The notes below the pieces were generated by a model that was given only the letters and a program-made list of their open reading frames with translations, did not search any database and had not been told where the DNA came from. From a virus: a stretch of DNA of 45,101 nt. Numbering within the stretch: position 1 is the first letter of the stretch; every line of letters begins with the position of its first letter. Below are positions 1 through 7,828 of this stretch, piece after piece. Both the position numbers and the translations under genes were made by a program. Location: positions 1-45,101 of IMG/VR virus record IMGVR_UViG_3300018481_000012. The stretch is one strand, 5' to 3'.

Positions 1-123
1 AATTTATCTTTCTGCGCCTGGATTTCGGCAGGTTCCATCCCACCACTTATGTAGGCTGGCCCATATTCGGCGAGCGCTCGCATTAACAAATCTTTGGTGT
101 AGCGATGAACATACGGAACGACA
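1..123. repeat. Terminal overlap, left copy
   Basis: This segment is repeated base for base at 44979-45101. The helicase gene reads through it without interruption, so it marks closure of a circular or circularly permuted genome rather than an insertion or attachment site. Confidence 0.95.
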
Positions 124-1085
124 ACCTTTCCACTTACTTCCTCGATGATTTCTTTTACGAGGTTAAATCGGGGGTTCTCCTCAGCGGGTACCAACTCTTG
201 GATTGTCCCATCCTCTTTGATTATGAACCCGGATTGGATTTGAGCCAGCTTTATGTACTTCGTTATAAAGGCGTCGACCGCCACGTTTTCGTTCTCGTTG
301 AGCCATAAAACGAAATCATCTTCCATAGCCTTATATTGTTGGGCTAATTTCGGTGGCAGGATGTATTGCCGCGAAGTGTACATCTTGGGTGGCAAATCTG
401 TCCAGTCTTTCTTGGACGCCCGGAAGATGTACTTTTCAATCGTGGCGGCGAGCAATTCTTCGTTTTGGGTACCGACCACCTTCTTGCCCTTGAAACCACC
501 CATCCGACAGAACGTAGTCTTGAATGGGAAAAATCGACTGCTAACAGCACCTATTGCTCTCATTTGCGCCCAAAGATCATGCGGACCTTGGGTAACGGGC
601 TTGCCAGACAATATACGGGTATATTTCACCCATCCGGCCATCATAAGTGCCGCTTTGGTTTGCTGGCTGTTGTATGTCTTGATCTGAATGCTCTCATCGA
701 ATACCATCACACAATTTCGGTCAGTCACAAATTTGGCGATGTATTCTTGCGTGGCGTTCTTGCGGATCGCTTCGTAATTCACAATTAGAACTGGGGGTTG
801 CTTGTATAACTGATTCATAAATCTGGTGTTGTCGTAATCCGCCCCCGAATTATAAATGTGGGGGTGAACATTGATGCCGTGCTTTTGAATTTCGTCTACC
901 CAGCCCGCTTTGAACGAATTGGGACAGATAACCACCATCCGGGTAGCCATCTTATCTCGCACCATTTCGGTAAATTCGGTAAGTACCGTCAATGTTTTTC
1001 CCAGGCCCATTTCCATGTAGAAGGCATACCCCAGCTTTCCACACGACGCTTCGAGTGCCTTCTTTTGTACTTCTAGTAGTCCCAT
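1..1085 (-). CDS. SNF2-family (SF2) DNA helicase, N-terminal part; continues at 44978-44657
   Basis: The frame starts at ATG 1085, preceded by GAGGG, and runs off the window edge. Joined across the 123-base overlap to 44657-44978 it encodes about 468 aa. The N-terminus has a Q-like motif followed by Walker A GLGKT (about residues 27-31) and motif II as FDES near residue 130. The C-terminal part carries motif VI. This layout matches compact phage SNF2-type helicases, which probably translocate on DNA during replication or recombination. It is the last gene of a leftward operon that also has purZ and the polymerase, and its start overlaps the preceding 57-aa gene by 13 nt. The remodeller-like fold is clear; its specific role is inferred. 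Confidence 0.9.
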   Translation of the reverse strand, partial: MGLLEVQKKALEASCGKLGYAFYMEMGLGKTLTVLTEFTEMVRDKMATRMVVICPNSFKAGWVDEIQKHGINVHPHIYNSGADYDNTRFMNQLYKQPPVLIVNYEAIRKNATQEYIAKFVTDRNCVMVFDESIQIKTYNSQQTKAALMMAGWVKYTRILSGKPVTQGPHDLWAQMRAIGAVSSRFFPFKTTFCRMGGFKGKKVVGTQNEELLAATIEKYIFRASKKDWTDLPPKMYTSRQYILPPKLAQQYKAMEDDFVLWLNENENVAVDAFITKYIKLAQIQSGFIIKEDGTIQELVPAEENPRFNLVKEIIEEVSGKVVVPYVHRYTKDLLMRALAEYGPAYISGGMEPAEIQAQKDK

Positions 1086-1246
1086 TTTTCCCTCATTTTG
1101 AGCGGTGACTCGTTATACTCACGGCGAATGTATACCTCGTTGTGGATGTGTTGCTCCATTCGAGTCATCCAGGTGTCGCCATATACTTCTTCGAGCCACT
1201 TGCAGTCTTCTTCATCCAGATTTAGCGTTACTTTCCTGATCCCCAT
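1073..1246 (-). CDS. Small hypothetical protein, 57 aa
   Basis: ATG at 1246 and TAG at 1073 give 57 residues. It overlaps the upstream mazZ-like gene by 35 nt and the helicase start by 13 nt, as expected for translationally coupled phage genes. The N-terminus (MGIRKVTLNLDEED) looks like the beta strand of a ribbon-helix-helix protein followed by a helix, so a small DNA-binding protein is possible. No family was recognised with confidence. Confidence 0.6.
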   Translation of the reverse strand: MGIRKVTLNLDEEDCKWLEEVYGDTWMTRMEQHIHNEVYIRREYNESPLKMREKWDY

Positions 1247-1535
1247 GTTTCACACCCTCCAAGCGCAGCGCCACGTAAGCAAGAAATGCAAAGTTAGCTA
1301 TATCTGCTAATTCCATAAATGTATTTAAGTCCAATCTATCCTTATGTATTTGACTTTCGAACTCTACTACTTCGTCAACCAGTAAGTCCATAATTTCGTG
1401 AAGGTTAGCTTTGGTCGGCGTTTCCTTCCACGAATTTTTGTCCAATTTAATAATCATCTTTATAAAGAAGTCTTGGAGGAACGAATGGTACGATCGCAAC
1501 GAATCGGGGACTTGAACAATAATGTTAGTCGGCAT
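1212..1535 (-). CDS. mazZ: MazG-like nucleotide pyrophosphohydrolase (MazZ candidate)
   Basis: 107 aa from ATG 1535, with a strong GGAGGGG site upstream. The MazG-type metal motif is visible: DEVVEFE (residues 54-60) and, about 20 residues later, ELAD (75-78) followed by IANFAF. All-alpha NTP pyrophosphatases of this size hydrolyse NTPs to NMP plus pyrophosphate. In 2-aminoadenine phages MazZ converts dGTP to dGMP, the substrate of PurZ. The gene starts within the last 11 nt of purZ, so the two are probably coupled. The fold is well supported. The dGTP specificity is inferred from the neighbour and the known Z pathway; a general housekeeping MazG role cannot be excluded. Confidence 0.8.
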   Translation of the reverse strand: MPTNIIVQVPDSLRSYHSFLQDFFIKMIIKLDKNSWKETPTKANLHEIMDLLVDEVVEFESQIHKDRLDLNTFMELADIANFAFLAYVALRLEGVKHGDQESNAKSG

Positions 1536-2580
1536 CTGACCCCTCCAACATTCGTATATCTGTGATCTTCGACCCTTCTCCAATGATGATCGCGCAGCGT
1601 TTATCCATGTTGTCCATCGCATCTTGGATACCCTCTATTAGCCTCATTTTTTGGCTGTTCTTCTGGAGGTAGTCCAGATGACTAATAAACACAAAATCCG
1701 GGTCGTTGGCGTGGCAGGCATCGTAGAATTGATGCATTGAAAAGTTAGCCACTCGTCGGATTCGCTGCGTCACCGTGGTTAACTCGGGTTCTACCCTTAG
1801 TTCGCCCCAAGTCATTTCAGACTGATCAGAATACCAGTCCCCACTAGAATGACCGTCCACGTTGCCCACTCGAATAGGAAAAGTACGGATTGCCATATAG
1901 GTGCGCGCAAGATGACGCGGAGCAATTCGAGCATCAGCCAATCCCTGCATTACGGTACATTCGCGACTGGTGACTTTGGGGTAGAACTCGGAGTTGATCC
2001 CAAGACTGAACCCCTGCGACACTTCCATGAAATAAGAGTTGCGATCTGGCTTCAATCGATGATCTTGTACCACTACATTCTTCGCTATGCTCCCTAGCGA
2101 ATTGCGGGCGATCGCACTCGGTTCTCTCCGGATTTTCCGGACGAGCGCCTCTCCCGTTCCGCTCCGCGTCCCAGCAACTTCGGCGATCGGCCCTGTTTCT
2201 TCGAGCAGTTTATCTTCATCTGTAATGACCGCGGCATTGGGGTGTACGAATACCCGTAGTTCGGGGTATTTTTCGGCCTCCATTTTGAGAATTTCGCGGT
2301 CAATGATCGCCCCTGCGGATAAATAAACTGGGATGTGGTAATTTTTCAGCGAAAGGTACACGCTGAATGTGGGCAGCTGTTTGAGCACGTGCTTGTCGTC
2401 GCCGTTGTAGAAGGTGTGCCCGCTATTCGGTCCCCCGCTATAAATAGATCCGGAGAAGTAACCAGTCATCGCCGAATCGAGCGCCTGTTGAGCAAGCCAT
2501 GCCGAAAGTGCCCCCTTGCCGGTGGAGCCGAATTGACCGTCCACAACACAGTGGACTCCTTTATTTTTGAACAGGTCCAT
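1525..2580 (-). CDS. purZ: PurZ: phage adenylosuccinate synthetase homologue (2-aminoadenine synthesis)
   Basis: 351 aa, start ATG 2580 behind AGGAAACAG. It is a PurA-family enzyme. The N-terminal loop reads DGQFGSTGKG (residues 14-23), where PurA has GDEGKGK; the catalytic Asp of PurA is therefore replaced by Ser19. This substitution is reported for characterised PurZ enzymes, which ligate aspartate to dGMP rather than IMP. The NSGHT loop (catalytic His55) is kept, as are GTRSGTGEA and a SQGF...VTS segment equivalent to the PurA active-site region. The product would be N6-succino-2-amino-dAMP, which host PurB and kinases turn into dZTP. It lies between a DUF6378 gene and the mazZ-like gene in the replication operon. 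The family call is secure; activity on dGMP is inferred. Confidence 0.93.
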   Translation of the reverse strand: MDLFKNKGVHCVVDGQFGSTGKGALSAWLAQQALDSAMTGYFSGSIYSGGPNSGHTFYNGDDKHVLKQLPTFSVYLSLKNYHIPVYLSAGAIIDREILKMEAEKYPELRVFVHPNAAVITDEDKLLEETGPIAEVAGTRSGTGEALVRKIRREPSAIARNSLGSIAKNVVVQDHRLKPDRNSYFMEVSQGFSLGINSEFYPKVTSRECTVMQGLADARIAPRHLARTYMAIRTFPIRVGNVDGHSSGDWYSDQSEMTWGELRVEPELTTVTQRIRRVANFSMHQFYDACHANDPDFVFISHLDYLQKNSQKMRLIEGIQDAMDNMDKRCAIIIGEGSKITDIRMLEGSDAD

Positions 2581-2884
2581 TGCTCTGTTTCCTTTCGTCA
2601 TGAAGCATGGCAGCAAGTGCAGTGTAACCAGCAGCATCAACGAAATTATCTTCGGAGTATCCGTACACCGAACGAACCATTTTCGTCAGCGCCATCATTT
2701 GAGCCACGTCGAATGGGCGCAGCCTTAGATCGCCTTGGACGGTGAAGGAATGGTTGATATAAGAACTCCACAAGTCGGCAACCATTTGAAATGACCGTTC
2801 GGTATCGCCGTGGTCTTTCAGACGCTGGCGAATAGCATCGCCTGCGTCGAGCAGCACCTTCTCGGATTGACTTAGATCAGTCAT
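2561..2884 (-). CDS. DUF6378-like phage protein
   Basis: 107 aa from ATG 2884 (AAAGG upstream), overlapping the purZ start by 20 nt. The pattern DHGDTERSF...VADLW, then DVAQMMALTKMVR and VDAAGY matches the widespread phage family DUF6378, an all-helical family with MazG-like character. Function is not established. Its position directly before purZ makes a role in nucleotide pools possible, for example trimming of an unwanted purine triphosphate, but no catalytic proof is visible. Confidence 0.7.
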   Translation of the reverse strand: MTDLSQSEKVLLDAGDAIRQRLKDHGDTERSFQMVADLWSSYINHSFTVQGDLRLRPFDVAQMMALTKMVRSVYGYSEDNFVDAAGYTALAAMLHDERKQSNGPVQK

Positions 2885-2886
2885 GT

Positions 2887-3279
2887 TTAACCTTTCTGTG
2901 CGTAGTAGTATTTCACTAGTTGATCGTAGAATGGAACTTCCGTGGTAGTTACCGAGAAGCATTCCCGGTAATCTATTTTCTTAGCTGGTTTGTGGAAGTA
3001 ATAATTCCCCTCACGCCAACCAATCATGACAGGAATTACATGTTTATCGACAGCACCGACATTTTGAATGCGAATTAATTCGACGTACTGTCGCTCAGAA
3101 GGACCGAACTCAGTGGCCCTAATCATCTTCACTTCGGCCATAAACACTGGTAGATCGTAGGGAATGAGGATCACGTCGAATATCCCCACTCCGTATTGAT
3201 CCTCGATGCGGCGAGCATAGCCCCCGCCTTCCACCATGGATTTCACCATGGCGCGCTTAACGTCAGCCTCCGTTTTCAT
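2887..3279 (-). CDS. PD-(D/E)XK nuclease (VRR-NUC / resolvase-like)
   Basis: 130 aa from ATG 3279 with AGGA upstream, overlapping the preceding gene by 17 nt. The core nuclease pattern is visible: GIFDVILI with Asp35, then AEVK (Glu49-Val-Lys51), followed by a helix with Gln64 as in VRR-NUC domains. Such small stand-alone nucleases in phage replication operons often act on branched DNA or flaps. The exact substrate cannot be read from the sequence. Confidence 0.8.
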   Translation of the reverse strand: MKTEADVKRAMVKSMVEGGGYARRIEDQYGVGIFDVILIPYDLPVFMAEVKMIRATEFGPSERQYVELIRIQNVGAVDKHVIPVMIGWREGNYYFHKPAKKIDYRECFSVTTTEVPFYDQLVKYYYAQKG

Positions 3280-3487
3280 CTAGTCCTGCCTGATTGAACC
3301 ACCATTCTGTAACGGTGATCAGTTTGTTCTCCCCGGCACCTTGATCTTCGATGCTGACTGTCTGCGATTTGGGCAGCCAAACGTCACGTAGCTTTCCCAT
3401 CGTGGGGTGAATGAGGTAAGCTTTCGCAGTTGTAACTTCGATGGATGCTTCGATAAGCACGGTAGGGTCACCCTCACGATACGGCAT
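3263..3487 (-). CDS. Conserved small phage protein, 74 aa
   Basis: ATG 3487 is chosen because GGAG lies about 10 nt upstream; an in-frame TTG at 3514 is less likely. The central part has the pattern TTAKAYLIHP...DVWLPKSQTV and ends with VTEWWFNQAGL. This beta-rich arrangement recurs in many phage replication operons without an assigned function. It sits between the polymerase and nuclease genes. Confidence 0.7.
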   Translation of the reverse strand: MPYREGDPTVLIEASIEVTTAKAYLIHPTMGKLRDVWLPKSQTVSIEDQGAGENKLITVTEWWFNQAGLDENGG

Positions 3488-3548
3488 TTTAACACACTCC
3501 TGCTGTCCTGTCAAGTACCCCTATGGGCAAACGTTTATATTTCCTCGA

Positions 3549-5342
3549 CTATTCGTCGTAGCGGTCTAGCTTGTCACCGTAGGAAGCTCGTGCCCAATCC
3601 TTACCGGAACCTAGGCCAAACGGGATGGGTACGTTGAGTTCAAGTTTTTGAGCTACGGATTCGATGGCTTTGATAATTTCATTGGGTGGGTGCCCAGGAT
3701 TGCGCTGCCACAATAAGCTGTCGTGGATAGTAAGTAACATTTGAAAATCATTGGGGTAAGCGTCCTCGTACATGCAGGCTTCCAGGATGCATAACTTAAT
3801 GTGCTCTCCTCCCACGTTCTGGATAATTCGTGAAACAGCACGGTAGGAAAATCTTGGGTCATCCAAATACGCGCGTCGACCCAGTATAGTCTTGACATAT
3901 CCTCGCCTCCGAAATACATGGACGGCGGTGTCCTGGAATTCCTTGATTTTAGGGAAGGCGTCGGTTAGGAAGGCGGAGTGAGCGGCTCGCGCCTTTTCCA
4001 GTGGCCAACGCATGTGCCCCGCGAGGGTGGGAGGGGACATCATGGTTAACATCCCCATCGCCATTCGCTTAGCAGTTTCACGGTCTAGTCCCAAGACCTG
4101 GGAAGCTCGATCGTGAATGTCCATTGTCCCGCTTCGGTATCCATCGGTGAGAACAGGGTCGCCCGAATAGTGAGTGAAGAGTCGAGGTTCCTGTTGCTTT
4201 GCGTCTGCCTCTTCAATAACGAATCCTTCGTCTGGGACCACCAAACGTCTAACAACTCTTCCAACGTCGATGTTTCGTTTTGGGAACGCTTGGAGGTTTG
4301 GTTCGCTGCACGAGAATCTGACACCTGCGACTCCATAATCGTCCGATTTGGACTGGTTGAGGATGGGGTGAACCCGCCCATTAACATTGTGGGTGTCAAT
4401 AAGTGGGGTAATAAAGCTGTCGCGTGCCTTTTCAAGTCGTCTGACTGAAAGGATAGCCTGCCCGATGTCGTTAGTTTCCAGCCACTTTTCCGTGAACGAA
4501 AACGCGTTGTTATCCGTTCGCGCGAATTTTTCATCGGTGTAACCATTCATTCGGTAGAGTTGCTCGACTGCTTTGGGGGATCGCGCATTAAATCCGGGAA
4601 CAAAGACCTTACTAGACTCAGCAATTGCCCCGTTAACATCGCTGACAACTTTACCGGCGTATTCGGGATCGATTTTGAGACCCCGATTATGGATACGCGC
4701 GACATAGGGTATAAGGTTGCACTCCAATCTCCAGCTTCGTCGCAAGTCATCCGCATCCAAAATCCGCTGCTGTGCATGATATAACTCCAAAGTTGAAATG
4801 CCGTCGCCTGTGGCGTAATCGACGACTACGGGGTGGTCGCCTTCTAATCGCCAGAACTTACCCATCTGCTTTCGGTCTGGTAATCCGCCGAAACGCCTGG
4901 CCAACTCGGCGTAGACTTCAGCCCCTTTCTTGGGAGCGACACCGCGCCGAATGCAACATTCCTCTAGCCCATAACCCTGATTTATATCGCTGATGATCGC
5001 TTCATTGATCATCGTATCTTCTAGTGGGTGGCGAGGAACAATACCATGGCGATAGCAAATACGGAGATCAAAACCGATATTGTGCCCAACAGTACGTAAA
5101 TGAAGCCGTCCCCGGTCCGCAAATGCACGCGCGAGTTCTTGCTCAAAATCTTCCGCATTGGGTATGTTTCCTCCTGCTTCGTGGCGAACTGGGATGTAGA
5201 TCGAAAACTCACGATTGGTGATTACATAACCGCAAATTTTGTCCTTCACCGTCAGGCCGGTGGTTTCGGTATCGAATGCTATGGTATCGGGGTGGACACG
5301 AACAATGTCCAGCGCCAACTGTGGGTTAATGCACTGCTTCAC
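3549..5342 (-). CDS. PolA-family DNA polymerase with 3'-5' exonuclease (DpoZ candidate)
   Basis: 597 aa, GTG start at 5342 with GAGGAAG upstream and a GTGA overlap with the previous gene. The N-terminal proofreading domain has exo I FDTETTG (Asp24, Glu26), exo II NIGFD (88-92) and exo III YATGD (176-180). The polymerase domain has motif A with Asp380 (EADAKQQEPR), motif B starting RETAK (421-425) and motif C IHDS (His540-Asp541). No 5'-3' exonuclease domain is present. The O-helix reads RETAKRMAMGMLT, so the usual aromatic residues (Phe667 and Tyr671 in Taq numbering) are Met429 and Thr433. Together with purZ this suggests a polymerase of the DpoZ type adapted to 2-aminoadenine. Polymerase identity is certain; the DpoZ assignment is inferred. 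Confidence 0.92.
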   Translation of the reverse strand: MKQCINPQLALDIVRVHPDTIAFDTETTGLTVKDKICGYVITNREFSIYIPVRHEAGGNIPNAEDFEQELARAFADRGRLHLRTVGHNIGFDLRICYRHGIVPRHPLEDTMINEAIISDINQGYGLEECCIRRGVAPKKGAEVYAELARRFGGLPDRKQMGKFWRLEGDHPVVVDYATGDGISTLELYHAQQRILDADDLRRSWRLECNLIPYVARIHNRGLKIDPEYAGKVVSDVNGAIAESSKVFVPGFNARSPKAVEQLYRMNGYTDEKFARTDNNAFSFTEKWLETNDIGQAILSVRRLEKARDSFITPLIDTHNVNGRVHPILNQSKSDDYGVAGVRFSCSEPNLQAFPKRNIDVGRVVRRLVVPDEGFVIEEADAKQQEPRLFTHYSGDPVLTDGYRSGTMDIHDRASQVLGLDRETAKRMAMGMLTMMSPPTLAGHMRWPLEKARAAHSAFLTDAFPKIKEFQDTAVHVFRRRGYVKTILGRRAYLDDPRFSYRAVSRIIQNVGGEHIKLCILEACMYEDAYPNDFQMLLTIHDSLLWQRNPGHPPNEIIKAIESVAQKLELNVPIPFGLGSGKDWARASYGDKLDRYDE

Positions 5343-5572
5343 TTTACTTCCTCAAATAGCCCCTGGAACTCGTCGTCGGTAAACCAGCAAGGATCGCCGT
5401 CTAAGTTACGAACTATCCATTCGCCATATTCAATCGATTGCTTGCCTGAACTACGCTTAAGGAGCATTATGCCGTTTGTAAATTCGGTATAACGCATCAC
5501 CCAAGGGGGCCGTTTATGACCAGCTTGATACTGCCAAGCCTCATGAACAGCACCCCTTAGGCGAACGCGCAT
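5339..5572 (-). CDS. Hypothetical protein, 77 aa
   Basis: ATG 5572 overlaps the stop of the upstream gene (TGATG), and its own stop overlaps the polymerase start (GTGA). The sequence is rich in Trp and charged residues (EYGEWIV, DDEFQGLFEEVK). No family was recognised. Tight coupling to the polymerase suggests a replication-related role. Confidence 0.75.
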   Translation of the reverse strand: MRVRLRGAVHEAWQYQAGHKRPPWVMRYTEFTNGIMLLKRSSGKQSIEYGEWIVRNLDGDPCWFTDDEFQGLFEEVK

Positions 5573-6405
5573 CAGAACTTACCGGCTGTCTCTTCGTTGA
5601 TCGTCTTGCCGGTGCTACTCTTGTCAAAGACGGGTTCATCCTCCGTCTCGTCGTTTGCTATCCAGCCACCCTGTCCAAATCGGTTGTACAATTCGGCGCA
5701 CATGTCAGCTTGCTCTTTGTCGGCGAATCCCAACCCCGTGTAGGCGAAATTGAAGTAGGGACCCTCAGCGCCCTTTTGCTGAACCGAGCCGATTGAGTAC
5801 ACCTGAACATAGTGGGGCACCGGCTTGGAATCAATCCGCGACAGCAACTGCTGCATCGGCTTGACGCTGGAGCGGGTATTGATAATCAGCGAGGGGCTGA
5901 GTTCCGGGAAGTCCACCAAGAACCACATCATATTGTAGGTGAGACTTGCCGCTGGGGGCGAATTGTTATCCCCCGGAATTGAAGTGCCGAACTGGTCCAG
6001 TCTGGATTCGGCTACCGTATCCTTCGTGAGGTAGACTACCTCCTTGGGCGACCCTTTGGGCTTCACTCGGAACTCCGCATTCGGCGGGTCCCAGTGGATT
6101 CCGTCCATCGCGCGGGCCAAGATACCCCGATCGTCATTTCGCGGTGCCCAGAGCACGTAGGACTTGCGAATTAGGAGCGGGATGGCCTTGAGCGCTGGCC
6201 CAAGGTTTTGTTGCGCGACGGTGTGCCAGAACTGTCCCGCTTTGGCTTCCGGGAAGTCCTGTAGCTCCGGCGAAATGGCCTGGATCAGTTTGATCCGGGG
6301 TATGATTCGGTCGGAGGAATCGACGTTGCCGATGCTGGCCTTCTGGAAGTGTCGCAGGTGATCAGGAACCTGGGAGTTGGTGTTTGCTACGTCAGTGCTA
6401 CTCAT
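5572..6405 (-). CDS. Conserved phage protein of the replication operon, 277 aa
   Basis: ATG 6405 with AAAGGA upstream. The central part has IIPRIKLIQAISPE, then a Gly-Gln-Phe-Trp segment and SYVLWAPR; the C-terminus is acidic and Gly-rich (about residues 240-277). The layout, a beta-rich core plus an acidic disordered tail, resembles single-stranded DNA-binding proteins of phages, and no other SSB is visible in the genome. This is only a structural analogy and the family could not be named. Confidence 0.65.
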   Translation of the reverse strand: MSSTDVANTNSQVPDHLRHFQKASIGNVDSSDRIIPRIKLIQAISPELQDFPEAKAGQFWHTVAQQNLGPALKAIPLLIRKSYVLWAPRNDDRGILARAMDGIHWDPPNAEFRVKPKGSPKEVVYLTKDTVAESRLDQFGTSIPGDNNSPPAASLTYNMMWFLVDFPELSPSLIINTRSSVKPMQQLLSRIDSKPVPHYVQVYSIGSVQQKGAEGPYFNFAYTGLGFADKEQADMCAELYNRFGQGGWIANDETEDEPVFDKSSTGKTINEETAGKF

Positions 6406-6709
6406 GTTCGATAGTCCTTTGTGCGTTGAAGCCTGTTTGCTCGTTGTGGTGTCGTATTAAGTGACAGTTAGCGCAGAGCACGTCACACTTTTCAAGTTCT
6501 TTTTTCAAGCGGTTTATGCCATTGCGACAGTGCATGTTTATAACGTACTTTTCTTTACCGTCGCGGTGATGGAATTGCAACACAATCGGATTGGATATGC
6601 CGCAATCTACGCACTTACTGTTACGCCGCACAGTTTCTAGATATTTTCTAGCCTCTATGCGGCGATTGGTTCGCCACGCCTTGTTAGTTTCTGGTAGTCC
6701 CTTTGCCAT
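6398..6709 (-). CDS. HNH endonuclease
   Basis: 103 aa from ATG 6709, which overlaps the upstream stop (TGATG); a GTG at 6712 is the alternative. Zinc-binding pairs CVDC (33-36) and CANC (79-82) flank FHHRDG (His47-His48), and the C-terminal HLIRHH completes a zinc-ribbon HNH nuclease. The stretch is visibly more AT-rich than its neighbours and breaks the replication operon, as free-standing homing endonucleases often do. Confidence 0.85.
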   Translation of the reverse strand: MAKGLPETNKAWRTNRRIEARKYLETVRRNSKCVDCGISNPIVLQFHHRDGKEKYVINMHCRNGINRLKKELEKCDVLCANCHLIRHHNEQTGFNAQRTIEHE

Positions 6710-7200
6710 CACTTGGCTTTTGTGATCGAAGTGTAGGTCATTATATTGGTGGCAAAAGTTGGAGCGGGGAGTTCAGTCCCCTCGTTGTTTAGCTCCTTGG
6801 CGAGCGCCCCGAGAGTTTGGGCGTTCACAGTCTCTTGAATGACTCCTCCGTGACCATTCCCGCGCAGCCATTCGAACCCGGACTGCTTGTCGGGCATAGA
6901 AGCGGACCAGCGCGTCCCAAGGGATACCCTGCCGACTCCTTCGATGGTGATGGTTCTGATCCCCGCGTTCCGCATCGCATCGGGAACCAACTCGCGGGAC
7001 ATGCGCTCTTCGATCTGAGCGAGTGCCTCGCGGGATTCCTTGATGAGGCCAGTCACTTGGCGGAGTTTGTCGTAGTGTTTGATCACTTGGACGTGATCGT
7101 TGGTGGACACTACTTCGTTAGTCTCGTTCCTGATCTCTTCGGCGAGAACCGAGAGTCTTCCACACACAGCTGTTAGGTCGAACAGAGTCTTCATATGCAT
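6709..7200 (-). CDS. Hypothetical protein with N-terminal helical region, 163 aa
   Basis: First gene behind the promoter at 7244-7272. Start is ATG 7200 or ATG 7194. Residues 1-75 are helical and charged (two helices resembling a coiled coil). They are followed by a beta section (ITIEGVGRVSLG), a GFEWLRGNG turn, and a helix ending before NIMTYTSI. This pattern is common in phage replication modules, but no function is known. Confidence 0.7.
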   Translation of the reverse strand: MHMKTLFDLTAVCGRLSVLAEEIRNETNEVVSTNDHVQVIKHYDKLRQVTGLIKESREALAQIEERMSRELVPDAMRNAGIRTITIEGVGRVSLGTRWSASMPDKQSGFEWLRGNGHGGVIQETVNAQTLGALAKELNNEGTELPAPTFATNIMTYTSITKAK

Positions 7201-7243
7201 CGCTATCTCGCTTCACCGGCTGCTTGATCGCTGCCGTACAGAT

Positions 7244-7272
7244 AGTGTAGCACACCGCGCGGGTGCTGTCAA
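7244..7272 (-). promoter_or_regulatory. Sigma-70 promoter for the purZ/polymerase/helicase operon
   Basis: TTGACA (7272-7267), a 17-nt spacer and TACACT (7249-7244), read leftward. It faces the 163-aa gene and has no competing promoter or clear terminator downstream, so it probably drives everything from 7200 to the helicase end. Confidence 0.8.
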
Positions 7273-7290
7273 CCCCCTTTAAATATGGTG

Positions 7291-7318
7291 ATGGCCAACC
7301 GGTTGCCCGATTGGCCAT
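7291..7318 (-). other. Stem-loop downstream of 7347-7787
   Basis: An 8-bp perfect stem (ATGGCCAA / TTGGCCAT) with a 12-nt loop follows the stop codon of the 146-aa gene by about 30 nt on the minus strand. No long U-run follows, so it is a possible weak terminator or 3' end stabiliser. Confidence 0.5.
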
Positions 7319-7346
7319 CCCGCAACAGCTTTGGGACTGGGGAGCC

Positions 7347-7787
7347 TTAGGCTGCTGCGGTTTGGGGATTCTCCGCCGCCTTCTCTGCCGCCTTCGCCGC
7401 CGCCCCTGTGAGGGTGGGTTTCGGCAGATTGATCTCGACTTCGACTCCATCCAAACCAACGGCCTTGCCGTTCTTGCGAACGAACGTCGCCAGCATGTTT
7501 CGAAGCGTCATGCGAGCGCGGCCTTCGGCACCGTGCCGCTTCTCAGCGACCTGGCCCTTGTAGTGCTCCACCTTCTCCTGCGCAACGCCGTTCTTCTCGC
7601 ACAGTTCGAAGAATGCATCGAACGAGAAGTTGCCGTCCCGAACGCATTGCTCCTTGATGAACACCGCGAGAGGGTCGTCGCCGCCGTTCTTGTATCGACC
7701 GGCGTACTTCGACGGCACGATGGACTTGGTGGTCTTCGTTTCGACATTGCCCTGTAGGGCTTCCGTCATGTCAGCTGAGTCACTCAT
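7347..7787 (-). CDS. Paralogue A of the NGV/GRxRMTxR family, 146 aa
   Basis: ATG 7787 with AGAGGAG upstream, directly behind its own promoter. The core contains FFELCEKNGV and EGRARMTLRNML, matching NGVD...GRFRMTGR in three other proteins of this genome (10860-11432, 15957-16601, 18179-18631). It is the most divergent member, lacking the SRWTNR segment. The C-terminus is an Ala-rich helix (about residues 128-146). The conserved basic helix suggests nucleic-acid binding, but no family with known function was recognised. Confidence 0.8.
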   Translation of the reverse strand: MSDSADMTEALQGNVETKTTKSIVPSKYAGRYKNGGDDPLAVFIKEQCVRDGNFSFDAFFELCEKNGVAQEKVEHYKGQVAEKRHGAEGRARMTLRNMLATFVRKNGKAVGLDGVEVEINLPKPTLTGAAAKAAEKAAENPQTAAA

Positions 7788-7828
7788 TACGCTCTCCTCT
7801 GGTTATGTGGGTCCGCACCCATCGGGGC

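Noticed and set aside
1-123. Direct terminal repeat as a biological genome end or attachment site
   Set aside because: A 123-base exact overlap inside a continuous helicase gene is better explained as assembly closure; no integrase is present.
253-788. Plus-strand frames of 140-144 aa opposite the helicase
   Set aside because: The minus strand has continuous SNF2 helicase motifs; these frames have no ribosome-binding site and unlikely composition.
5572-6405. Assignment as RecT-type recombinase or named SSB
   Set aside because: No diagnostic motif was visible; kept as unknown with an SSB analogy only.
7291-7318. Strong intrinsic terminator
   Set aside because: The stem is good but lacks a following U-run, so it was listed only as a stem-loop.
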